NCBI GenBank assembly: GCA_016198705.1
Contig: JACQIA010000035.1
Coordinates: 1 to 36,900, forward strand
Direction: 5' to 3'
Source: Candidatus Aenigmatarchaeota archaeon
GTDB taxonomy: Archaea; Aenigmatarchaeota; Aenigmatarchaeia; CG10238-14; SCSR01
Length of the DNA stretch: 36,900 nucleotides
Positions 1-6,477 of the stretch are shown in pieces. The notes beneath the pieces are model-generated. The model saw only the letters and a program-made list of their open reading frames with translations. It made no database searches and was not told the DNA's origin. The first letter of the stretch is position 1; each line of letters opens with the position of its first letter. The position numbers and the translations under genes are program-made.

Positions 1-428
1 AAATATATTTAATAAAAATTATATTTACATTATTAGTTTAGGATATATACTATTGTGTGGATATAATGTTCAAAAGTGAGTTATATACCATTCGCGTAAT
101 GTGTGATTTGTAAATTGCAATCAAGTCGATGACTGTTCGTTGAAGACGTCTAAAGTGAGGCTTTTAATTGTGTTCTAAAAACTAAGGTTTTTTTGAATAG
201 TATGGTCTCTTAATGTCCTATGTGAGACATAATAAGCAGATCATATGCAAGGTTTGGCTATGATAAAAAGTGAGACTTCACTTACTTATTGATATGCTCC
301 TTTTTGAAAAGTTGAGATCTGCCCGCCTGGATATTATTTTCAAAGAAATAAAAGTGAGAGTTAGAGTAGCAGATATGCAGTGAGGATAGCTGAAAGATTT
401 ATATCTGTGCGAGTACATATAATTAATT
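1..428. other. AT-rich non-coding stretch with iterated AAAGTGAG motif
   Basis: I see no convincing gene here. The octamer AAAGTGAG occurs four times on the plus strand, at 72-80 (as AAAAGTGAG), 152-159, 267-274 and 351-358, with a degenerate copy GAAAAGTTGAG near 306-316. All copies have the same orientation and point toward the gene starting at 429. Spacings are about 80, 115 and 84 nt. The 14-mer ATATATACTATTGT at 43-56 recurs at 1289-1302, on the other side of that gene. This could be a regulatory region or a mobile-element border; the sequence alone does not decide. Confidence 0.5.
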
Positions 429-1130
429 ATGAATCCAATTAACTGGCTAAAAAGACTCTTACGATTTAAATCAATCACAAATCAATCAATCACTCAATCA
501 TATGACCAGCAACCTCAGTTAGAACCTGCACATCACCCTTCTTCAGAATTCTCTGAATCCTTACAATCTTCCCCTTCTGCTATCCAGCTTGAAAAAGAAT
601 CTCTTCAGCTTGGTATTGCTGCCGGCTATACTGGACGCTCCATAAGGGACATCGAATCGTCATTGGATCGCATTGAATCGCAAATGGTTACTAAAGATTG
701 GTTCACAATAAAGCTAGAAGAGGCGATTAAAACACATGAAAACAATGAAGAAAGCCGATTTCAAGCCATAGAAGCTACTTTAGGCTCCTTAATTCGATAT
801 TTCGACAGTCTGCCTGCCCAAACTAGACTAGAAACCATCAAGGATGCCGTAAGAAATATGCGGTTAACCAATAAAATGTTGCAATTAGTTAGTATAGCAC
901 GGGATATAAAAGAAATAAGCTATTTCGACTTGGCGACAAGACTAAATATAAGCCAAGATGCCTTAAGGGGATTATTGTCACTTGTTGTTAAGAGAACAGA
1001 CCAAATACAGCGCTTTGAACGAGAAAACAAAGGTTGGGTACGATTCAAAAGCGATTTAAATCAGAATCAATCACAAATCAATCAGAAGCCTATAGACAAT
1101 ACTGTGCAAGAAGGTATATCGGATCAATGA
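429..1130 (+). CDS. Hypothetical protein with C-terminal winged-helix-like domain
   Basis: 233 residues with no family I can name. An amphipathic N-terminus (NPINWLKRLLRF) is followed by a polar, Gln/Ser-rich linker (about residues 15-55), then helical charged segments (about 65-130). Residues about 146-208 look like a winged helix: a helix, then DLATRLNISQDALRGLLSLV as a helix-turn-helix, then GWVRF as a wing strand. A DNA-binding or replication/maintenance role would fit, but this is inference. The gene stands alone between two long non-coding stretches, and near-identical 27-bp DNA repeats sit at its two ends in different reading frames, unusual for an ordinary chromosomal gene and suggestive of accessory DNA. 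No strong Shine-Dalgarno precedes the ATG. Confidence 0.7.
   Translation: MNPINWLKRLLRFKSITNQSITQSYDQQPQLEPAHHPSSEFSESLQSSPSAIQLEKESLQLGIAAGYTGRSIRDIESSLDRIESQMVTKDWFTIKLEEAIKTHENNEESRFQAIEATLGSLIRYFDSLPAQTRLETIKDAVRNMRLTNKMLQLVSIARDIKEISYFDLATRLNISQDALRGLLSLVVKRTDQIQRFERENKGWVRFKSDLNQNQSQINQKPIDNTVQEGISDQ
462..488 (+). repeat. Direct repeat copy 1 (N-terminal end of the 233-aa gene)
   Basis: This 27-bp sequence begins CGATTTAAATCA and ends ATCACAAATCAATCA. It recurs at 1052-1084 with a 6-bp insertion (GAATCA). Here it encodes RFKSITNQS; the second copy is read in another frame, so the repeat is conserved as DNA rather than as protein. It is built from iterated AATCA units. Confidence 0.75.
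1052..1084 (+). repeat. Direct repeat copy 2 (C-terminal end of the 233-aa gene)
   Basis: Second copy of the repeat at 462-488, with six extra bases after CGATTTAAATCA. It is read here as SDLNQNQSQINQ, one frame away from copy 1. Recombination between the two copies would excise about 590 bp, nearly the whole gene. Confidence 0.75.
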
Positions 1131-1463
1131 ACTATTCTGAACCTATACCCATTTAGTGGTACAGGATGGACAATTTAAAAGTTTCTCTGTGATCTTCATT
1201 CTGATCAATGAATTGCACTTTCTACATGGAACATTTACATTTCCAACATATGAACTAAATTTTCCCCTAATTGTCACCCCTCAGAGCAATATATACTATT
1301 GTTTCCTGAACATATAAAGATTATGGAATAAATGCACTATAACCTTAAAAGTTTTAAGATATTTAGCTAAATTCTCTGTTCGCCAATAAAAATTTTATAT
1401 TTAGCGTATTTTGTCGGCATTATTTTTAGCTATATGCATTGATTGTATAAACGAAATTTGAAG
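1131..1463. other. Non-coding stretch with a 15-bp palindrome
   Basis: No supportable gene in these 333 bp. The only clear structure is a perfect 15-bp palindrome at 1344-1358 (CTTAAAAGTTTTAAG, 7-bp arms around one base). It resembles in form the palindrome at 1914-1928 on the other side of the HTH gene 1464-1769. The 14-mer at 1289-1302 repeats the one at 43-56. Confidence 0.5.
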
Positions 1464-1769
1464 CTATTTGCCTATTTCTTTCAGTCTTTTTGTTGTTTTC
1501 AAAAACCTCAGTATTCCAGCTGTGTTGTAGCTTGGTTTCAGCTTCCAATATACCGGCAAGTTTGGTAGAGTCATCGGCATCTCTTCATTCACGCCCCTCC
1601 TTTCGACAAAATCACCTATACTTTCCAATGCCCTTTTCACAGTATCAGGATTCATCTTCAGCTGTCTGGCTATTTCTCTTAACCATAACCCTTGAGGATG
1701 GTCCTCTAGTAGTTTGACTACCTTAATTACGCTAGTGATATTGGTTTTCATAACCCTAAATAGGTACAC
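1464..1769 (-). CDS. Small winged-helix/HTH protein, probable transcriptional regulator
   Basis: 101 residues from a GTG at 1769, or 95 from the ATG at 1751 (MKTNITSV). The segment SVIKVVKLLEDHPQGLWLREIARQLKMNPDTVKRALESIGDFVERRG is a clear helix-turn-helix in a winged-helix setting: helix 1, LREIARQL, then recognition helix PDTVKRALESI. No ligand or effector domain is visible beyond about residue 65. It is transcribed divergently from map. A long inverted repeat at 1780-1815 covers the place where its promoter should be, so autoregulation is likely (inference). The start is uncertain: a TATA-like GATATAG near 1788-1794 lies about 25 nt from the GTG, favouring a leaderless GTG start. Confidence 0.72.
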   Translation of the reverse strand: MYLFRVMKTNITSVIKVVKLLEDHPQGLWLREIARQLKMNPDTVKRALESIGDFVERRGVNEEMPMTLPNLPVYWKLKPSYNTAGILRFLKTTKRLKEIGK

Positions 1770-1779
1770 GTGTTTGATA

Positions 1780-1815
1780 AGCTTTTCTATATCAAGTTAA
1801 ACTTAAGGAAAAGCT
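1780..1815. promoter_or_regulatory. 36-bp inverted repeat, candidate operator
   Basis: The outer arms AGCTTTTC (1780-1787) and GAAAAGCT (1808-1815) are perfect 8-bp complements. Inside lies AAGTTAAACTT, another inverted repeat. The element sits just upstream of the divergent HTH gene and overlaps its TATA-like sequence, where an autoregulatory operator would lie. Confidence 0.5.
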
Positions 1816-1913
1816 GTAATAGACCATAATTAGCCCGATCAAGGTAAATTAGGCCTATTTTCTATAAGTTTATAGCTAGGGGTATATACGAAGCTTCACA
1901 ATAAGTGTCATAT

Positions 1914-1928
1914 CTTGAACAGTTCAAG
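1914..1928. promoter_or_regulatory. 15-bp perfect palindrome upstream of map
   Basis: CTTGAACAGTTCAAG has two 7-bp arms around a single A. It lies 40 nt before the map ATG, immediately upstream of a TATA-like ATTAATATTTA (about 1938-1948). A comparable palindrome, CTTAAAAGTTTTAAG, lies at 1344-1358. Either could bind the HTH protein encoded between them. Confidence 0.4.
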
Positions 1929-1967
1929 TCCCTAAACAATTAATATTTACGACGATAAATTCCATCA

Positions 1968-2828
1968 ATGGAAGAACTCTTAGAACACTTCAAGAAAGCC
2001 GAAAAGATATCCACCGAAGTAATTCAATTTGCCAAACCCTTAATCAAACAAGACACCAAGATTTTAGATATAGCAGAAACCATAGAAAACAAAATCAGAG
2101 AATTAGGCGGCAAACCAGCATGGCCTGTCAATATCTCTATAAACGATATAGCTGCCCACTACACACCTGAAATTAACGATACCATAGTACTAAAGGAAGG
2201 GGATTTGGTTAAGGTTGACATAGGTGTACAGGTTAATGGCTGCCCATGGGACAGAGCCTTTACTATCTGTATAGGGAAGAAATCTCATCCGCTAATAGAC
2301 GCATCTTCAAAAGCACTCGACGAGGCACTAAAAATAATGAAAGCTGGAACAAAAGTCTATGAAATATCGGAAATTGTAGAAACTACTGTAAATAATCTAG
2401 GTTTTAATGTCGTCAGAAACTTATCTGGCCATGGCATCGAGCAATACCACCAGCATGCCCATCCAATGATACCCAACAGCAAAAACACAATACAGGATGA
2501 GCTTGAATCTGGAAAAGTTTATGCGATGGAAGTTTTCACTACAAACGGCAGTGGGGTGGTTATCGAATCATCACCAACAGGAATTTTCAAATACCATGGG
2601 GATAAGCCGGTTAGATTGTGGGAAGCAAGGAAAATTTTAGAAATAACCAAAAATGAGTTTGACCAACTGCCATTTTGCAAGAGATGGATTAAAACCATTA
2701 CCCCATTGAAGCTGGATATCGCGTTAAGACAACTGATAGAGGCTGGCGCAATAGAAACATACCCTCCGTTGAAGGAACAATCCAATGGTTTGGTAGCCCA
2801 GACAGAAGAGACTGTGATTATAGGATGA
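1968..2828 (+). CDS. map: Methionine aminopeptidase, type II
   Basis: Removes the initiator methionine from nascent proteins; a dinuclear-metal cytosolic enzyme of the pita-bread fold. At 286 residues it matches archaeal MetAP2. The conserved His of the active site is at H64 (IAAHYTP). Metal ligands are recognisable: D84 (VKVDIGV), D95 (WDRAFT), H155 (SGHGI), E188 (AMEVFTTNG) and E280 (QTEETVII). The inserted helical subdomain typical of type II enzymes is present before the last Glu. The ATG is preceded about 26 nt upstream by TATA-like ATTAATATTTA, pointing to leaderless transcription. It converges with the downstream ICMT-like gene, with 2 nt between stop codons. Confidence 0.96.
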   Translation: MEELLEHFKKAEKISTEVIQFAKPLIKQDTKILDIAETIENKIRELGGKPAWPVNISINDIAAHYTPEINDTIVLKEGDLVKVDIGVQVNGCPWDRAFTICIGKKSHPLIDASSKALDEALKIMKAGTKVYEISEIVETTVNNLGFNVVRNLSGHGIEQYHQHAHPMIPNSKNTIQDELESGKVYAMEVFTTNGSGVVIESSPTGIFKYHGDKPVRLWEARKILEITKNEFDQLPFCKRWIKTITPLKLDIALRQLIEAGAIETYPPLKEQSNGLVAQTEETVIIG

Positions 2829-2830
2829 AT

Positions 2831-3364
2831 CTAAAGATTCGGAATTAAGAAAGGCACGCGTTTTTTATACTGAATGTATTCTTTACCAAATCTGGCTTCC
2901 AATTCCTTCTCTTCAACAAGTTTTATGTATGCAAGGTAAGAAAGCGGAATAACCAACCCAATTCCGATAAAAGAAAGCGAATTAAAAATCACTCCTAATC
3001 CAGCAACATAGATAATAACTCCCAGCACCATTGGATTGCGTGAATGTGCAAACGGGCCACTTGTCACCAATTTTTGGGTTGGAATAAAGGGAGATGGTGT
3101 ACCTTTGCCAATCCTAAAAAAGATTATTACGGTCCATAGAAACAATGTCAGGCCAGAAGCAAAAATGAATGTGCCTGTAAGTATGTTAAAAGGATATGGC
3201 AAAATTCGAGGCAAGATAACTATACTCTCAATCTCTTTTGATATAACAAACGATAAGCCTGGAATAAAAATAAAAAAGAAAAAAGGGACTACAATTACCA
3301 AGAACAAGAGCTTTTGCAATTGACTATATTTTTTCCTTTGCCACTCAATATACCTTTTAATCAT
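2831..3364 (-). CDS. Isoprenylcysteine carboxyl methyltransferase/PEMT-like membrane protein
   Basis: 177-residue integral membrane protein with about four hydrophobic segments (near residues 19-41, 61-83, 112-128, 130-147). The C-terminal part has the ICMT/PEMT family signature: G103-P-F-A-H-S-R-N-P, the following membrane hairpin, then EEKELEARFGKEYIQYKKRVPFLIP at 151-175. In the family this region binds S-adenosylmethionine and carries conserved Glu and Arg residues. The substrate cannot be deduced: archaeal members could methylate a lipid or a membrane component. An ahcY gene at the far end of the window would recycle the S-adenosylhomocysteine such enzymes make, but that link is general. 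Confidence 0.82.
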   Translation of the reverse strand: MIKRYIEWQRKKYSQLQKLLFLVIVVPFFFFIFIPGLSFVISKEIESIVILPRILPYPFNILTGTFIFASGLTLFLWTVIIFFRIGKGTPSPFIPTQKLVTSGPFAHSRNPMVLGVIIYVAGLGVIFNSLSFIGIGLVIPLSYLAYIKLVEEKELEARFGKEYIQYKKRVPFLIPNL

Positions 3365-3383
3365 TCATCATCAATAGATTTGT

Positions 3384-4139
3384 CTAAACATCAACGGCAT
3401 TCTCAGGCCTTTTGCCTTTGTCAATCATCTGTTCTTTCACAGTTATTTCATTAGTTATCGCCCTGAAGACAGGGCCTAATGTATAGCCTTGTGCAGTCCT
3501 GCTTATCATCTTAGGGACATCAAAATCTATTGTCAGCACAGTTGCTTTATCCGGTTCTACACTGAACGGCCTTACAATCTTCAAAACATTGCTGGGTATG
3601 TACAGTGGATAGGTTTTGTTGGAAATTTCAAAAAGCGGGTTATCGATTTTAACGCTGGCACCTGAGACGTACAGTCTTATTTGCGTATAATTGCCAGGAT
3701 CAAGCTCCTTCTCAGCTAGCAATGCAATATTATCAGTATACTGCAGCAGATCGAAGGACTTATCACCTTCAAGCACAGTAATCCAGCCAGATGCCAGTAC
3801 ACTCATATTCTCGAGCGCCTCAGTTGTAGTATGCACCTGCACGCTCTTTACTGTCATGAATAATTCTGTAGCCTCTCCCAATCCGACACCAGTCAATTTC
3901 TGTTTCACATCCTTTACTGCAATTATTACACTTCCTTTAGGTGCAGGCGGTGGTACAGTTTCTATTTCTATTTCATGTGCAGGTTCTGCTTCTGTCTGTG
4001 GAGCTACTTGAGTTGCCGGTTTGTATTGGCTGGAATAAACAACAGTAACAATCACCAACACAACAATTCCCAGGAAAAACGCCAATTTCCTATAGTCTTT
4101 TTCCGAATAACTTTTCCAATAGTCGTTCCAATGCCTTTT
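3384..4139 (-). CDS. Membrane-anchored DUF4382-domain protein
   Basis: 251 residues from the ATG at 4139 (MKRHWNDYWKS); an in-frame start 16 codons upstream gives a poorer, Cys/Leu-rich leader. A charged N-terminus is followed by one transmembrane helix (LAFFLGIVVLVIVTVVYSS, about residues 20-38), then a Pro/Glu/Ala linker, then the DUF4382 domain: GSVIIAVKDVK, LTGVGLGEATELFMTVKSVQVH, SFDLLQYTDN, and LTIDFDVPK near the end. The family is found mostly in secreted or surface proteins and has a beta-sandwich-like pattern; its biochemical role is unknown. The domain lies outside the membrane by this topology. TATA-like TTAAAAAG about 30 nt upstream supports this start. Confidence 0.78.
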   Translation of the reverse strand, partial: KRHWNDYWKSYSEKDYRKLAFFLGIVVLVIVTVVYSSQYKPATQVAPQTEAEPAHEIEIETVPPPAPKGSVIIAVKDVKQKLTGVGLGEATELFMTVKSVQVHTTTEALENMSVLASGWITVLEGDKSFDLLQYTDNIALLAEKELDPGNYTQIRLYVSGASVKIDNPLFEISNKTYPLYIPSNVLKIVRPFSVEPDKATVLTIDFDVPKMISRTAQGYTLGPVFRAITNEITVKEQMIDKGKRPENAVDV

Positions 4140-4222
4140 CATTAATAATATACATAGCACTATCAGATTAAATCTTTTTAAGCACAAAACACCAACTAAT
4201 GATTCAAAAAAGGAAGATATTT

Positions 4223-4402
4223 ATGGGTTATTCGCAACAGAACAGCAAGGGAAATACATACCATTTGCATTCGAGAGAAGGCAGAGGAGGAGCTAAGCTG
4301 TTTTTCTTTTCCAAAGATCCCACTGGTTCAATCGATTTGCCAGATACGATGACCGTCATAGAGGGGCCTACTGGGATGCTGATGGTTAAGAGGAAGCAAT
4401 AG
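4223..4402 (+). CDS. Small conserved-type hypothetical protein (59 aa)
   Basis: 59 residues from ATG 4223 (MGYSQQNSKG); an ATG at 4199 would add eight residues. GGAAGATA just before 4223 is Shine-Dalgarno-like, which is why I chose it. The protein has a basic polar N-terminus, an aromatic core (KLFFFSKDPTGSIDLPD) and ends TGMLMVKRK. It resembles small archaeal proteins I have seen repeatedly beginning NSKG.YxLHxR and containing FSKDPTGSIDLP, but I know no function. It is divergent from the DUF4382 gene, sharing a compact promoter region. Confidence 0.65.
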   Translation: MGYSQQNSKGNTYHLHSREGRGGAKLFFFSKDPTGSIDLPDTMTVIEGPTGMLMVKRKQ

Positions 4403-4494
4403 TTCTAAAAATCTATAAAAATTAGCTCTTTTCTATATTTTTTATAGGGAAGATATAAAAGGATAAAAACGAAATTAATTATTTAAGTGTTTCT

Positions 4495-4626
4495 ATGGAT
4501 GATAATCAATTAGACCGCATCGCCGACGAGATTAAAAGACAAGCATACCAATTGGAGATAATTAATCTGCATTTTGGGACAAACCTGCAATACAGGCCTA
4601 ACCCGGCAGTTATGGACACGGTTTAA
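4495..4626 (+). CDS. Very small protein (43 aa), hypothetical
   Basis: The frame from ATG 4495 to TAA reads MDDNQLDRIADEIKRQAYQL and then EIINLHFGTNLQYRPNPAVMDTV. Its composition is protein-like: an acidic amphipathic helix followed by an Asn/Pro tail. TATA-like AGATATAAAAGG (about 4451-4462) lies about 35 nt upstream. No family is recognised. It begins a row of three tiny genes, the other two being zinc ribbons. Confidence 0.45.
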   Translation: MDDNQLDRIADEIKRQAYQLEIINLHFGTNLQYRPNPAVMDTV

Positions 4627-4661
4627 CTATTTTATTTAAATTCTAAAATCAAAATAAGCTT

Positions 4662-4772
4662 GTGCATTCAGTTTGTGATTCATGTAAATTGTCAGTAAAA
4701 AAAGTCGGCAAGTTGTATAAAATGAGTTATTTTTACCTGTGCAAAAATTGCAGAGCTAAGCGCCGACGATAG
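4662..4772 (+). CDS. Tiny zinc-ribbon protein (36 aa)
   Basis: From GTG 4662 the frame reads MHSVCDSCKLSVKKVGKLYK and then MSYFYLCKNCRAKRRR. Two knuckles, C5-x2-C8 and C27-x2-C30, make a complete four-cysteine zinc ribbon, followed by a basic tail able to contact nucleic acid. TATA-like TTTATTTAAAT (4631-4641) sits about 26 nt before the GTG, as expected for a leaderless archaeal gene. It is too short for most gene callers. Function unknown; RNA or DNA binding is a guess from the zinc ribbon and Arg tail. Confidence 0.5.
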   Translation: MHSVCDSCKLSVKKVGKLYKMSYFYLCKNCRAKRRR

Positions 4773-4777
4773 TTACT

Positions 4778-4936
4778 TTACTTATGAATGCCTACAAAAG
4801 ATGTAATGGAATTTGCAAGAAGGTAGCCACAATTATTACATTTACCCTTTGTAGCAGTTATCACATGCTTTAAAATCAGCCTGCTGCATTTAGGACATTT
4901 CAACTTGTTTGATAGCCTCACTTGTTTTAAAAGCAT
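4778..4936 (-). CDS. Small zinc-ribbon protein (52 aa)
   Basis: From ATG 4936 the product has C14-x2-C17 (KCPKC) and C33-x2-C36 (KCNNC), a four-cysteine zinc ribbon. The C-terminus is hydrophobic (YLLANSITSFVGIHK). The start is debatable: the TATA box TTTATATA is centred near 4946, only about 10 nt from this ATG, but about 25 nt from an in-frame GTG at 4921, which would give a 47-residue leaderless product still holding all four cysteines. It converges with the 36-aa zinc-ribbon gene, with 5 nt between stops. Confidence 0.55.
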   Translation of the reverse strand: MLLKQVRLSNKLKCPKCSRLILKHVITATKGKCNNCGYLLANSITSFVGIHK

Positions 4937-4998
4937 TTTAGTATATAAAGCGAATTTGTTCTTTGAAAGTATATTTTATAGAATTACAAAATGTCATT

Positions 4999-5634
4999 TC
5001 ATTTGAATATAAAACCTGTTTCTTCCGACCAAAACAGCAAATCCAATTCGTCAAAAGGTATTCCGATATTCTCTGCAAATTTTTTCATCTTCATCTCTAT
5101 TTCCAAATATTTCTTTTTGTTTAAATTCTTCGGCAGGTCTTCAATTATCCCATATCTCTTCAGGTTTTTTAAAATGTGCGTATCTAGAATCGCTAAATCA
5201 TTCCCAGCTCCTATATTTCTTAGGAAATGACTAGCTTCTTTCATTCCAATACCTTTTATATTTTCCACAAGCCATTCTCTCGATTCATAAGAATTCACGA
5301 AACTATTAAGAATTTGTTTTAAATTTAGATTTGTTCCATTGGAGAAGAGCTTCCTAGCTTCTATAATATAGTTGGATTTGTTTTCATTGAATCTTACTGC
5401 ATTCAAGAAAGGTTTGATCTGGTGTTTTTCGCCGGCATAGAGCAAATTATTTTTCATCAACGACTCTATTGCATTCCAGCATGTCGTCGCTTTTGATTGC
5501 GGTGTGCAGAGGCAAAATGCTAGTTCTGCAAAAATCCTTTCATTCCCCTTGCCTTTAATTTCTCTAAATTCTCCCAGCCTTTTTTTAATTTCAACTTTCC
5601 TTGATTCATATTTTTTTAACAAGTCGCTTATCAT
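4999..5634 (-). CDS. ogg: N-glycosylase/DNA lyase (8-oxoguanine DNA glycosylase, archaeal Ogg2 type)
   Basis: Base-excision repair enzyme that removes 8-oxoguanine opposite cytosine and cleaves the abasic site. At 211 residues (ATG 5634) it matches the compact archaeal Ogg2 family. The helix-hairpin-helix VENIKGIGMKEASHFLRN (about 123-140) contains the catalytic lysine, K132, and the activating Asp is D151 in LAILDTH. The usual C-terminal aromatic tail is visible (DLLFWSEETGFIFK). Upstream it overlaps the 3' end of the DUF457 gene by 29 bp, so the two are probably cotranscribed. A TTG 21 nt earlier could also open the frame, but the ATG fits the family length. Confidence 0.92.
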   Translation of the reverse strand: MISDLLKKYESRKVEIKKRLGEFREIKGKGNERIFAELAFCLCTPQSKATTCWNAIESLMKNNLLYAGEKHQIKPFLNAVRFNENKSNYIIEARKLFSNGTNLNLKQILNSFVNSYESREWLVENIKGIGMKEASHFLRNIGAGNDLAILDTHILKNLKRYGIIEDLPKNLNKKKYLEIEMKMKKFAENIGIPFDELDLLFWSEETGFIFK

Positions 5635-6103
5635 AAAAATCTTTAACCACCACAATTATTTTTTCCCTTGCGTCTATTAAATTTTTCTTGAATACAAATA
5701 AACTCACCAAAAGACTTAAGCCTATAGTTTCTGTGAATATTTCAAATAAATCAACAACTATTTTTATTCCAGTTACAGGCACAAGATCATAAGTTACAAG
5801 CGGCCATAACCAAGGCAACGGAGTTCTTATGTCCTCTATCAAATGCATGTAGGTTCCAAACAGAACAGCTATCGCTACAGCCTTTCGTTTGGTTGCTAAA
5901 TAAACAATGGCACTTAATGCAGGACCAAAAAATAAATTGTGCGCAACTAGCCTGGTATAAGGAGATAACCCAGCCAGCAATAACCCCTTGTCAACAAAAT
6001 CCGGCAATATAGAACTTATGCCAACTATCAATGGCGACAGATACAAAAACAGGCCAAAAAATGCAGAAATGCCTATATGGCCAAAGAACAGCATTCTACT
6101 CAA
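5606..6103 (-). CDS. YdjM/DUF457-type membrane-bound putative metal-dependent hydrolase
   Basis: 165 residues with several transmembrane helices. The family pattern of membrane-embedded His/Asp residues is visible: H9 (FFGHIG), D35 in SSILPDFVD, H55 (VAHNLF), and H87-x2-E90-D91 (GTYMHLIEDI), which probably form a metal site. The homologous bacterial family is called LexA-regulated membrane hydrolase; no substrate is known. It starts 8 nt after the rps10 stop and overlaps the ogg gene, so it lies in one minus-strand unit with rps10. The basic C-terminal tail (KDFYDKRLVKK) is probably cytoplasmic. Confidence 0.8.
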   Translation of the reverse strand: MSRMLFFGHIGISAFFGLFLYLSPLIVGISSILPDFVDKGLLLAGLSPYTRLVAHNLFFGPALSAIVYLATKRKAVAIAVLFGTYMHLIEDIRTPLPWLWPLVTYDLVPVTGIKIVVDLFEIFTETIGLSLLVSLFVFKKNLIDAREKIIVVVKDFYDKRLVKKI

Positions 6104-6111
6104 TTAATTAT

Positions 6112-6432
6112 TTATCCGGTTAATTTAATTTCCACATGCAGGCCTTGGGGTATGTTGACCCTCATTATTTGCCTTAACGCCCTGTCATCTGCCTGCACTT
6201 CTATCAATCTTTTGTGGATTCTCATTTCCCATTTGTCGTATGTTGCATTGCCATGTCCCGTTCCATCCCCGCACGGTGTTTTTAAAGTTACAACCTTTAG
6301 AGTTTTTGTTGGCAACGGTATAGGCCCACGATAATTAACACCAAATTTTTTAGCAACATCTCTGATTTCATTGCAGATTGCATCCAATTCCTTTACATTC
6401 TTCCCCGATAATTTTATTTTTGCCGCTTGCAT
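6112..6432 (-). CDS. rps10: 30S ribosomal protein S10 (uS10)
   Basis: 106 residues matching archaeal uS10 throughout: the N-terminal KIKLSGKNVKELDAICNEI strand-helix, the loop GPIPLPTKTLKVVTLKTPCGDGTGH that threads into the 30S head near S3 and S14, the WEMRIHKRLIEV strand, and the C-terminal IPQGLHVEIKL strand. AAGTGATAAC just before the ATG is Shine-Dalgarno-like. In most archaea rps10 directly follows the EF-1alpha gene. Here about 3.2 kb with six other genes separates them, although both remain on the minus strand and in the same order. Confidence 0.95.
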   Translation of the reverse strand: MQAAKIKLSGKNVKELDAICNEIRDVAKKFGVNYRGPIPLPTKTLKVVTLKTPCGDGTGHGNATYDKWEMRIHKRLIEVQADDRALRQIMRVNIPQGLHVEIKLTG

Positions 6433-6477
6433 GTTATCACTTTATTAAAAGTATTGTATTTAAATGCTTTACTCAAA

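Noticed and set aside
1-428. CRISPR array
   Set aside because: The AAAGTGAG copies are only eight bases, irregularly spaced and without uniform spacers; no cas gene is present.
43-1302. 14-mer ATATATACTATTGT at 43-56 and 1289-1302 as ends of a mobile element
   Set aside because: It is short and AT-rich, with no transposase or integrase between the copies. Kept only as a remark.
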